Below the pieces are notes generated by a model. That model saw nothing but the letters and a program-made list of their open reading frames with translations. It searched no databases and had not been told where the DNA came from. Shown here in pieces: positions 24,727 through 34,702 of a DNA stretch of 64,000 nucleotides. The DNA comes from Strix aluco (Eukaryota > Chordata > Aves > Strigiformes > Strigidae), in NCBI RefSeq assembly GCF_031877795.1, contig NC_133932.1:20338180-20402179 (forward strand). The letters run 5' to 3'. The position numbers and the translations under genes were made by a program. Numbering within the stretch: the stretch's first letter is position 1; each line of letters opens with the position of its first letter.

Positions 24727-25075
24727 AAGAACGATAGAACTGTAAGAGCAGGGAGGTCTCGTGTCATGCATCCCCCAGGGCAGGTTCATCTCCACCTTTG
24801 GTATTCCTGAAGAAGGTAAATGTCTGTCAGAGGGAGCTGTAGTGTAAGAGTCTTCAGTCTCACAAAGCAGTCTCTCAGGTGCCTTGCTTCCCTTGCTTCT
24901 GGGAAGTTAAAAATATACCTAGCCCTCATGTCCAACTGGAATCTCTGCTGTTTAAGTGCAAGCCTGTTGTTTCTTGTCACCTCAGTGTCCAGTGTAGATA
25001 ATGAATTATTCCTTCCTCCTTCCAGCATTTTTAGAAGTTTAAAGGTTGTAGTAATAGAGATGATCTGTGGCTCAA
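24727..25075 (-). repeat. Old CR1 LINE 3' fragment, antisense
   Basis: Decayed CR1 sequence is read in reverse: 'agaacgatagaactgtaag' as the 3' tail, then a 'gggaagtt...ctcatgtccaactggaat' block and a 'cctgttgtttcttgtcac' block, then the part where CR1 normally describes 'ttagaagtttaaaggtt'. Divergence is greater than in the copy at 21385, so it is an older insertion. It is truncated at the CR1 5' side. Confidence 0.65.
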
Positions 25076-25632
25076 GAATATGCTGTTCTAAGGTGGTGTT
25101 AAAATTAGCGTATTTTAACATGCCCAATCGTAGACACAAAGAAGGAGCAGTTAGAGGAATGTGACATCCATATAGTATGAGGTTTGCTTAAAAAAAAAAT
25201 ATTAAAAAATCACAAGGGCAGATCACATTTAACACTGTGCAGCTGTAGAATACCAATGCCGTACTGGGAAAAGTAAGGAAGTCGTCTGTCAATATGAGGA
25301 CCAGATCTGAGAAGAACCAAAGGATGAAAAATGGCTCTGATCTTGGCGAGGGGGTTGGATGTCTGACTGGATGCATAATTATAGCAGAGGTACAAGACCT
25401 CTTTTGCAGTCAGCACTTGTGAAGCCAGTCACAGGCCAGAACAGTCTATGGTGATTAAAAGAAATGTCACCTCTTTCATATTTATTGAAAACATTTTTCT
25501 TAAAAGACAGTAAACATCTGCTGTTGAAGTGAGCGGCTGTGAGACGGAACGGCTAGCAGAGATGAGTGAAAGCAGTTGTGTTGGAAGAACAAAGAGCTTC
25601 ATTGGCGGCTCCTGTCTCGTTTGCCCGTGCTT

Positions 25633-25662
25633 TGATATTTCCCCACTGATTGTGATATTTCC
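25633..25662. promoter_or_regulatory. Paired TGATATTTCC sites, 20-bp spacing
   Basis: The 10-mer TGATATTTCC occurs at 25633-25642 and 25653-25662, exactly 20 bp apart, which is about two helical turns, so both face the same side of the DNA. The reverse complement carries a GGAAA core of the NFAT/STAT type. AT-rich sequence with CAATTATTG follows. This may be a small enhancer core or a chance duplication. Confidence 0.25.
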
Positions 25663-27594
25663 ATACCAATTATTGTATAAATTGTTCCTGGCTGACCTCT
25701 CTACTTAGCCATCCTTAGTTGGCTCAGCAGTGGGAGGAATTTGAATGAGGAATGAATAGCTTTTTGAGTCGGTTCAGGAAGGATGGTCCATGTGTTGGGA
25801 GTGGTGGGATGGTGGCAGGAGTGGAGGAGGAGGATAGGGGATCAGGCACCCTTGATAGCACAATTCAAACATCAAAGCAAAAGGGTGGAGGATAGGGACA
25901 GAGTTGTTCTGCAGGTGGCTTCAGCCAGCCTTGCAGTACAGTGAACTCTCTTGGCATGACAAAAAATACACCAAGCAAAATACTGTATTTTCCCAGAATG
26001 GGGCTTTACAGTAAGGAGAGGGGGGGTTACCACATGTTTTCTTCTGATAGCATTGTTTTTTTTCCATCTGGCAGCAGGTTGCAGTGTACAGAGATTGTCC
26101 CTGCTGTGACTCATGCAAAAATTAAGCTTGATCCTAATTTTTATTTGTGCGTGTTAACAGGAGACTTCACAGAATAGCAGGTGCATGTTGCTAGAAGATT
26201 GTCTCTGTTTTGGTGTTGCGTGTTGGGGCAGAGTCTCCCATAGAGATTATGTTAGTCTTCAACCGATGGAAAATAAGACGGCTGCTTGGGGAAGTGTTCT
26301 CAGTGGCTGGACAACAATGAGCTTGGAAGAGCCTTCTTGAAACGAAACACCGTTTTGTGGATATTGGTCCATCCTTTTTCACTGGACTCCACAGCAGGGC
26401 TAAGTAAGGGGCTGGTCTTGGCAAAAGCCATCTGCGTCCTCGCTGGGGGACAGAAGGGAGAGAGGAAGGGCCATTCCCTGGGTAGCGTCATGTCTGGGGG
26501 AGGCTGAAAAGTTAATCTGAATTAAGACGGAACGTAAGCTTGGGAGGATGTTAACTGTCCCTGAGCAAAGGCCTGCGCAGGGCATGATGCTCCTGATCTG
26601 GGGTAGGGGAATGGAAACATTGAGGAGGAGTGAGTTGCAGGGGAGCCCTGCTTGCTGCGCTACAATTAACCATGTGCTCCCTGTTACTTTGTGAAAGTGG
26701 CCAAGGCACCAAGTGCTGCAGCTCGAAGGCTGCTTCTGCCTGCCCTGCTGTTCCCTGTGGCCTGCTGCCCGTGAGCTGCAGGCTGTGGCATTGCCCCGCA
26801 GTGCTCCGTCCGTGTTTGTGGTGGGCTGCGAGTGTACGGGAGGCAGGGGGGAAGCAACACATTAACATCACTGGCCAATACAGCAACAGTGCCCTTAGAC
26901 TGGATGAAAAAGCTGTTTCCTTGTTGTGGACACGGCGTCCTTTCCTCCCCCCACGGTCGGAGCAGGGTGCAGGTATGCCTGCTGCCTCCTGTGGTGTTGG
27001 GCCAGGCTGAAAGCGCTGAATGGAGCCGGAGGAAGTCTGCTGGCACTCGCCTGGCCTCAAGTGAGGGCCAGCCGGGTGGCGAGCCTGGGCTCCTGCACTG
27101 CTTTCGCCTGAGCGAGCCCCAGACCTGCGGGAGGACAGCAGTTGCCACAGCCTGTGATGCACTTGGCGCCTGCACCTGCTCTTGGGTTGCGTGTGCCCAG
27201 AGCATCTCTCAAGCTCGGAAGTAGGCGCTTTAGCATAACTGCTCTTTAGCACTTGTGTCTGAATTGTCTTCATTACTGGGGACTTTCTGCCAGGTCCTGT
27301 GGTGTGCTGCAGATGCTAATTTGTCATAGCCAAATAGGATTTATGCACGCTCCCCTTCCCTTCCCTGCACACGAGTGCAGGCTCCCACTTCAGTTCTGAG
27401 GGTGTTCTGGGGGAACCAGTTCAGTTGGCCGTGTTCAGAGCAGAGATAGCCACGCTTCTAGAGAAAAAGCTGAAAATGGTGCCTTTTGTAGCTTCTGTTG
27501 TCATATAGTCAATGCATAGTGTGCAGACCAGATGTGACCCATATGGCTGAAGAGTATAGCCAGTGATGACACAGGTTGTGAAGGGGCATGAAGA

Positions 27595-28060
27595 CAGCTG
27601 TACCAGTTCAGACTAAGGGTCCTCCACCTAGCTTAGTACTGCATCTCAGAAAGCTGTAGGCAGACAGCTGTGCAATTGTGGCTTGTTTTGGGAGCCTCCT
27701 GAACGTGATATCATCTGCCTATTCAGTAGTCCTCTTTCAAGTACTAGTCCTGCCCACCTTTCGACGCATGTAAACTTTCCATATCCACAGCATCCCTCAG
27801 CAAGGATGTCCCCGTGTCTGCAAGAACTGCCTCGCTTGTTTGAAAACTGGATCTGACAAGGTTCAGTTGACAGCCCTTGGCTTTTAAACTGGAAGAGATG
27901 GTAAATAGTTAATTCTTGACCATCCTCTCCATGGCATGCATATTTGTATAGACCTTTACCAGATCCCCTCAAAGTCATCTTTTTTCCAGGCCAGAGTCCT
28001 CACCTGCTCCATTATTTCTTATGTGAAAGCCATTCCCTAGTTTTTGCTCTGACACTTTTT
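27595..28060 (-). repeat. Old amniote CR1-type fragment, antisense
   Basis: The + strand starts with 'gtaccagttcagactaaggg' followed by 'ctagcttagtactgcatctc', resembling the 3' region shared by old CR1 families of birds, turtles and crocodilians. It continues with 'cacagcatccctcagcaagg', 'tatagacctttaccagatcc' and 'tcatcttttttccaggcc', all in CR1 order. It is strongly diverged but colinear over about 450 bp, so this is an ancient insertion. Confidence 0.7.
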
Positions 28061-29218
28061 CAGGAGCACTTATAAATTGAACAAACAATAGCGACAACAA
28101 AAAAACCAACAAATGGTGCTGTGTATTTGTGCAAGTGACAGGTAGAGGAGGGAGAGGGATCCCTTTGGCAATGCTTTCTGTCTAATAGTTGTAGTGAAAG
28201 GCACAAAGTAATTTTTAAAGGAAATTTAGGATTAGCATTACCAGTTATTGACAAATAGTGCTTTAGAGCTTCTAAGTGAAGGAAAACTGCTGTAAAGCTG
28301 CAGGGGTAGAAACATCCCCTCAAGCTATGTAATCCATTTGGCTTTCAGCACAGTCAGCCCTATGCTTCTGGAAGATATGGAAAATATAAAGACTTTTTTT
28401 TTAATTGCTCTCTAATGATTACAGACCCAGGATAATACTCCTTCCAAGAGCTCAAGTTTCTCTTTTATATTAAAGGTCTACTGAGTGATTATTGATATCT
28501 GAGATACCTTGATGGAACTTGCTGAGGTGCCTTTGGGTGTGGTGCAGGCATAGCACTCGGAGGTGGTGAGAGTGTGTGTGCAAGTGGGTCATTCTGTCCC
28601 TAATTTTTATTAATTCTTTTGGTGTGTCAATTCTGTGGCAGAGTTTGTGTGCACAGCCATCCTTTCTTTTATTACACTTGCCTATCCCTGGCGATAGGCC
28701 TTGCATCAATGTTCTCAGATAGAATTTTGCGCAGCTGTTCTTCTGAAAGGACCACCTCCTTCCCAAACAGTAAGTGTTTGGCACTTTCTGAAATGGGGCA
28801 CCTTCAAAGTATTTGAAAGCAGGCACCCGAAATGACCAGTGGTGTCTGGAAAACCTGAGCTCTGAGCTCTGCATGTCTCCCCATGGAAAGATCAGATCTT
28901 GCCGTAGTCAGCTGATGTTGCTGGGAGGGTGCAGGTTTTGCAAAGACAAAGCATACTCGGTAGCTGAGCTACAGTGCTTCTGGGTGAGATGCCTGGCTGG
29001 CAGGGATGCTTGACGCTCCTTTCTTGCCCATTGATTGGACAGAGAGGCATTGAGGTTCTGGCAGTGATATGATGGACACGCGAGTGGCTGGGTGACTCTT
29101 GATGCTGCATTTCTCCCTTGCCCTTTCACCTGCCTTTCAGAGCTGCTTTCCATGACACTTGCCGTGGCCCTGGAGCCTGCTGGGCAGGCTGGTGTAGAGG
29201 AGGTACTGGGACTGGGCA

Positions 29219-29273
29219 TCTGCTGGTGCCTGAGTCCTGCACAACAGACCTGAGTCTGCTGGTGCCTGAGTCC
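29219..29273. repeat. Short tandem duplication (36-bp period)
   Basis: The 19-mer TCTGCTGGTGCCTGAGTCC occurs at 29219-29237 and 29255-29273. Partial similarity around the second copy gives a 36-bp period and about two units. It is a local duplication in intron 1 with no evident function. Confidence 0.75.
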
Positions 29274-31530
29274 CCTGCTGCATGGCCTTGAGTCTAATTG
29301 CCTGGCTGCACCATCCCCTGCTGCCGCTGCCACCTCCTCTTTCTCCCGTGCACCTCCTGTCTCCCAGACGGGGCCTGGGAGATGGGTAAGCCAGGGGAAG
29401 TGTTGGGAGCTGCCTGGCTGTTGTTTGGCTTGCTCTTAGCTCAAAAGGCTGGCGACAATAGTCCTCATCTGTAGGGGATAAGGATCAGGGAACACTTCCT
29501 CCTTATCACTGGGGATTTACTGCCTTTTGGAAAAAAAACAGATGCAGAAACCTATCATTTCTTATTAATTTTAAAGTACCTCTTGGCTCTCTACCTCCTC
29601 CATATCAGCCCTTGCATTGTCAGTAAATTATATTGGATTTGCAATTAAAAGCCAGCTGTGCCAGTGAAGTACCAGCCAAATGCCACCATAACTGTCTCCT
29701 GGGCGTCCTAGGGGAGGTGTGGAGCACACAGCTCCTCCTCCTGTGAGCTCTTCTCTCACTTCAAGAGGGAAAGATAAGAGTTTAAAATGGGATCTCAGGC
29801 GCATTATTTTTGTTAATCAGAACACTTGCTCGCTAAGAAATGCAGTTCTTTTCTTGATACTGCATGTTTGTGGATACAGCGATTCCCAGAGCTTGAAAAC
29901 TGCCAAATGCCCTTCACCGTGCAAAAAGTTAACCATTTGAGGGGAAAGCTTGTAGTGGTGGATGTCTGTCTCAGGCTATTTGTTTTTCTCCTTCCCTTTC
30001 TCAATTAAAATGATTTATTGGAGAAGTATCTGCTTCTGCCGTGTGGGGTTTTTTTAAGTGTTGAAAAGCATTTGTGCCCATCTGTGTTGGAGCAGGACTT
30101 TGCGGCCAGGCAGGGGGAAGAGCACTGTGGATGTGCCTGCCCCTCTGGAGATCCATCCCGTTCAACCGACTCCTGAGCCTTTGTGTCTCACCTTTTGGAG
30201 GCTGAACAGCAACTCACTACAAGTGGTAGCAAAGCCCCAGCTGTTTTGTTCCTTCCACGCTGGGGCTGAGCAGGGCTTTTTCTGCACCGGCTTCTTCTGT
30301 CCCTCAGCTGCTTGGGCTCCTGCAGCCAGAATGGGAAGCAAGGAGCTCTTTGGCTCTTGCCTCTCTCACTTTTGGCTGGATCAGGAAGGTGCAGCAATCC
30401 AGTGCGAGAGGAAATAGGAGAGGAGGAATGTGGAAAGTGGGTCCCTTCCAAACCTGGAGCCAGACTCCAGGTTGTAGAGTTACAGGCGAGGTCCCAAAAA
30501 CCGTTGTTAATGGAAGAAGGAAGCCCACATGAATGCTGGCCGTGAGGGTGGTGGGATTTGACATCCACCAAAAGGCTGCATGTATCAGGGTGCAGAGATC
30601 TGCACTGTGGGTCTCCAAGGTTGTGATCTTGCCAGCAAGCTTTGGAAGGGCCAATACGTGTCTCCGATAAATGATGTTTTTCAACTGGGTAGTTGGAAAA
30701 CTCCTCAAAGAATTCCTGTGTAAAAAAACAGCACTGCATTAAAAGCCTTCAAAACAAGGTTGTGCACTCAGCTGAGAAATACCTGAATGGGTGTTGTGTG
30801 TGCAACTTTTAATTCCTACCGCTACATGTTTGCATTGTGGTGCAATTTTAATTGTGTCATTGTGCGCAGGGTATCTGTATGCTGTAGCGAGGCTACATGT
30901 GCATACAAAAATTGTATTATGAGCTGTCTTTAGGTGTGCAATAAAGATCTTACCCTTCCTGCTGCTTTAAAAACAGTTCACTTCAAAGGCTGTAGTATTT
31001 GCTTTGTCCTTTGGCCTTTATGGGGTGAGAGAAGAGGCTGTCTGCACCTTAGATGTGTTAGTTGTCTCTAGCAGTATCTTTCCTCAGGATGAAGAGATTG
31101 GTACAGTAAACAGTGGGGGAGTGTTTGCCTCTGTTGTTCCTCTCCCTCTTCATTTTGAACGTGCTAGCTTTCCCTGTCCTCCCCTTAAATCACATTATTT
31201 CATAAAGAGTAAAAAGAAACATAATTTGGAGCAGCAGCGAGCTGAGCCCAAGTTAATAGTTTGAATTGCACTCCATCTGTTCAGCTGCATGGCCTGATGG
31301 ATGTGCTGAACCCATTTTTCACAATTTGTTTTAAGCTGGTAAGAACCGAGTCTCCTGGCTCCAGTCCAGGCTGGCTGTGGAGAACAACTTCATATCTGGA
31401 CATCCATGTCCAGAGGGTGGGATTGAGCCAGTAATCCCCAGATGCCAGGTTGCCTCTCCCACCTGCAAGTTGCTGGTTTTTGAAAGGTTAAATTCTTCTC
31501 TGGGCTTGAACATTGTTGTCAAAAATTAGA

Positions 31531-31543
31531 GGGGGGGGGGGGG
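31531..31543. repeat. G13 homopolymer
   Basis: An uninterrupted run of 13 G lies on the + strand in intron 1. It is likely to be length-variable and error-prone in sequencing. Confidence 0.9.
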
Positions 31544-31549
31544 AACCCA

Positions 31550-32045
31550 AAGTGCACCCGCACACAGAGGATGAAATTTGCAAACGTGATTATGCAGGAC
31601 CTGCTTTAAATCGGCTTATTGCTGTTTTATGATGGCAGGCAAGCAGTCACAGAAGCCAGGGTGATTGGCCTTGCCATGTGCACATGCTGCTGGTAACTCA
31701 ATAACCGATGAACACCCACCGTGGTCTCCAGACCTCAAGCCTTTGATGTAGCAACAAACAAGATAGATTGCTGTAATTTATCTGGCCCCTGGAGGGCTGT
31801 GCTGGTAATGTGCCATGAGCCCAAGGGCCAGCCATCCATAATCTGTGTAAAAATACAGCAGATCGCAGTCGCTGTGCTGCAGGATTGTCTTTGTTCCATC
31901 CTGCACGAGTTTGCGTGTGTACAGTGCACGGTACTGGGTCTCGATTTCCAGCAGCCAGGGGCGGTGAGTCTTAGTGTAATATGCCCACTCCCGCCATTAA
32001 CTGTAATTGGTTTTGTTATGTACTAAATATACTCCTTCCATATAG
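31550..32045. promoter_or_regulatory. Candidate intron-1 enhancer upstream of Ig exon
   Basis: About 500 bp of non-repetitive sequence lies 0.8 kb before the Ig exon and differs from its flanks in having scattered retained CpGs and balanced composition. It has a TCF/LEF-like CTTTGATG at 31741-31748, a forkhead-like AACAAACAA just after it, a GATA at 31762-31765 and TAAT cores. Short frames are open on both strands but show no domain. It looks like a conserved non-coding element rather than an exon. This is inference. Confidence 0.25.
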
Positions 32046-32807
32046 ACTTGGGAAGGCAGTGCTGGAAACGTGGTATTTCCCTGTATGCCTTTACAAGCGT
32101 AACAGAGAGAGTGGAGGTGTGCTGGCTTTGGGGGAAAAAGAATGGGATTTTGTACCAGCTGAAGCCTCCAGCGGGTTTGGTGGAGGACAAGTGCTTGTGG
32201 CATTGCAGTTGGGTGGCCTGGAAACCCAAGGAGAAGGGAGTGTGGCCTCCTGGCTTGCACGTGGGCCACTCTCCTGGTGGAAGACAGTCCTGGTTGGGCT
32301 GTGCCAGGAGAAGAGGGAGTTGTTGCCGGAGCAGGGAGCCCAGCAGCAGCTCCCCAGCTGCCCGTGTGTACCGGGGTGCTGCAGAGTGGCCGCGTGCCAC
32401 CTCCATGTGCCCTCCAGCAGCAACCCTTGCCTGGATTGCAGGGTGGTGGGCTTGGAAAATGAGTAGTACTGAAAACAAAGCCCTGTCAGCTTGAGTCGCT
32501 GGTTTGTTGCCATGTGGTGTAGTACCTTTTCGTGCCTGGATTCTTATCACTTCCAAAGAAGGGTTTTATGTTACCTCAACACCGCTTTTTCATGGGTCAT
32601 CTCAAAAAACACTTCCCTTGAGTCAGCAAGAAAGCTGCAGTGTGACTGGGGGAGTGCTGTGCCAGAGCCCGATGTGCCAGCTTTAAAATGGGGTGTGAGG
32701 GCTTGCCTTGCCGAGCAGGGCTGTGGAATGGGTAGGATGGGTACATCTCGGGGGAGGCGCCGGGGCTGGCTGTCAGGAAGTAACGCTGGGCTCCTCTCCT
32801 CCTGCAG

Positions 32808-33185
32808 GCATGGCCTTGGCCCAGCGGCAAGTGGCGGTGCAGGAAGGACCCCTCTACCGCACGGAGGGGTCCCACATCACGCTGTGGTGCAAGGTGAGCG
32901 GCTACCAGGGCCCGGCGGAGCAGAACTTCCAGTGGTCCATCTACCTGCCCTCGGCCCCCGAGCGGGAGGTGCAGATCGTCAGCACCGTCGACCCCTCCTT
33001 CCCCTACGCCATCTACACCCAGCGCGTGCGCAGCCGGGGGATCTACGTGGAGCGGGTGCAGGGGGATGCTGTTCTGCTGCACATCACCGAGCTGCAGGAC
33101 CGGGATGCTGGGGAGTACGAGTGCCACACACCCAACACCGACGAGAGGTACTTTGGGAGTTACAGCGCCAAGATGAACCTCGTGG
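32808..33185 (+). CDS. IGSF3: IGSF3 coding exon 2 (first V-type Ig domain)
   Basis: This exon encodes residues 15-140 of IGSF3, a type I membrane protein of the EWI group made of many extracellular V-type Ig domains and known to associate with tetraspanins. It follows a strong acceptor (polypyrimidine, CAG at 32805-32807) and ends at GTGG|GTAAG (GT at 33186). It is 378 nt and phase 1 at both ends, the symmetric phase usual for Ig-domain exons. Residues 15-19 finish the signal peptide; Gln20 is the likely mature N-terminus. The Ig landmarks are present: B-strand Cys42, C-strand Trp57, and D114-x-G116-x-Y118-x-Cys120. The segments VQEGPLYRTEGSH and SGYQGPAEQNFQWSIYLPS are near-identical to human IGSF3 as I know it and separate it from the paralogues PTGFRN, CD101 and IGSF8. 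No N-glycosylation sequon and no Glu-Trp-Ile motif occur in this domain. The remaining exons are outside the window. Confidence 0.95.
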
Positions 33186-34666
33186 GTAAGCTGTCCTGCT
33201 AACGGTGTGGCTGGGGTGACGAGGAGTCCCCCAACCGGAATGTGGCGCAAACACTTGAACCACCCATTGCAAAGTAGTCCATATAAGCTGTCAGAAAAAA
33301 CACCACTGAGGGAGAATAGGAGCAAAGAGCAGGCAACATCGTGGTGTGAATTGCAGGAAATTATCGTATAGAGACATAGGAGTTACCAAGCTTTCTCTAG
33401 TAATAAGGCCCTTATAAAGAAGAGACACCAGGCAGCGTAGCCAGGGAGAGGAACGTTTGAAGCTGTGCCTGAAAGCAAGAGGGACATGGAACTAATTTAC
33501 ACAGAGAGAGAGGGGTAGGGAGGCTGCTCTAGATGGCACAAGCTGCAGAGGAGAGAGCTGTGTGCCAAAGGTGGTGAACTAGCTGAGTGGGGAAGAGAGG
33601 AGCAGTAACGAGCAGCATGTAAAGGGAACAGGAGGGACGGTCGTCTTCAGGCTGTTAACAGTGGGCAGTGCTGAGTGGGTCCTGAAACCAGCACACTGAT
33701 CACATTGAGCTGTCTGTAGATGAACGTGGGGGAGTTGGTTTGGGTGGGTTTTTTTGTCTGCATTAGAAAAATCAAACCCAGGTTCTTTAGAATCTGAAAT
33801 ATTTCCCAGGCACACCTCTGGCTAGCTTATTTGACCTTTTCAAGATTCAGCTTGCTTTCTGTATCTCAAAGGGGATTGGGTTTGAAGTCTCTAACTCGGC
33901 TAAACAGCAGTCAAATAGCTTCCATCAAATTCTTTGGCTGAAGGACTCCTAAAAGAGCTCCTCCCCAGCAGTGACACCCCTCTAGCAAATTTAAGCCCAC
34001 AGACAGCAGGCTCGCTTTCCTTAGGAGACATTCATGAGCCAGCAAGTCTCTGGTTTGGAAACCACTTTGGCATTATCCAAGACGTGCTAGACAGTCAGGG
34101 TGTTGCCGGTTCAGGCTGTGTTGACACAGGAAACCCATTGTGAAAGGAGCCAAGGTGTGAACTCAGATCACAAAAGCCCTCCTTTGGGTTGTGCTTCTTG
34201 CCTTCAGCTTGTGTGCACCTTGGCTCCTTCCCTTCAGGGGTGCCAGCCCAGCCACTCTCCCAGGTGAAGCCCCGTGGCCTGGGTGCAGATGCTTATTTAG
34301 GTGCCTGCTTTCCCATCTGATGTCTGTGAGCCGTCAGGAGGTAGATGTCTGAATGCTCATTTCTGCCTTTTTTTGTAGTTCCGTGATTTGCTTCAGGTGC
34401 CCTGGTTTGTGGTTCCCCCTTTAGTTTGAACAAGACTGAGTCAGTGTTGCCACTGTAAAGTCACCTCCGGGAGTAAAGCCCATTGAAAACCAACACCCAG
34501 TGAAAAAAAAGTGCCTGGGGGCAGGGTGGGGTTGTGACAGTCAGAGTTTGCAGCTGGGTTGCTCTGCCAGGGAGCTGCACCCTGTGGAAACCAGCCAAAA
34601 TCCCATGAGCTGGGGTCCTTACAGGAGAGCCCTTAGAGCAAGTGTGAGCCCCTGCGTTAGCTGCTG

Positions 34667-34702
34667 GCACGGGGTGCGGCATGGGGTGCAGCACGGGGTG
34701 AG
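34667..34702. repeat. 12-bp tandem repeat, three copies
   Basis: Three contiguous copies of a GCAYGGGGTGNR unit lie at 34667-34678, 34679-34690 and 34691-34702. The copies differ at the fourth base (C/T) and at the end. It is a short minisatellite-like array in intron 2 and may be polymorphic. Confidence 0.8.

Larger units (their letters stand above)
5585..32807 (+). other. IGSF3: IGSF3 intron 1 (27.2 kb)
   Basis: The intron starts with GTAAGT at 5585 and ends with a pyrimidine-rich CTCCTCTCCTCCTGCAG at 32807. It splits the signal peptide from the first Ig domain. No other gene is recognisable inside. It contains three antisense CR1 fragments (21385-21600, 24727-25075, 27595-28060), a pyrimidine-biased stretch at 18880-20400 and candidate regulatory patches. 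Between these (about 7200-18800, 20400-21380, 21600-24700, 25700-27590 and 28070-31500) I see nothing beyond unique sequence, short homopolymers and chance reading frames. The longest such frame is 248 codons antisense at 11681-12427, without recognisable domains. Confidence 0.8.

Noticed and set aside
26551-27273. 240-codon antisense frame in a GC-richer part of intron 1
   Set aside because: Several overlapping frames are open on both strands, as in GC-rich non-coding DNA. No domain is recognised.
32597-33325. 242-codon antisense frame over the Ig exon
   Set aside because: It is the mirror of a GC-rich coding exon and has no domain of its own. The sense strand fully explains the sequence.
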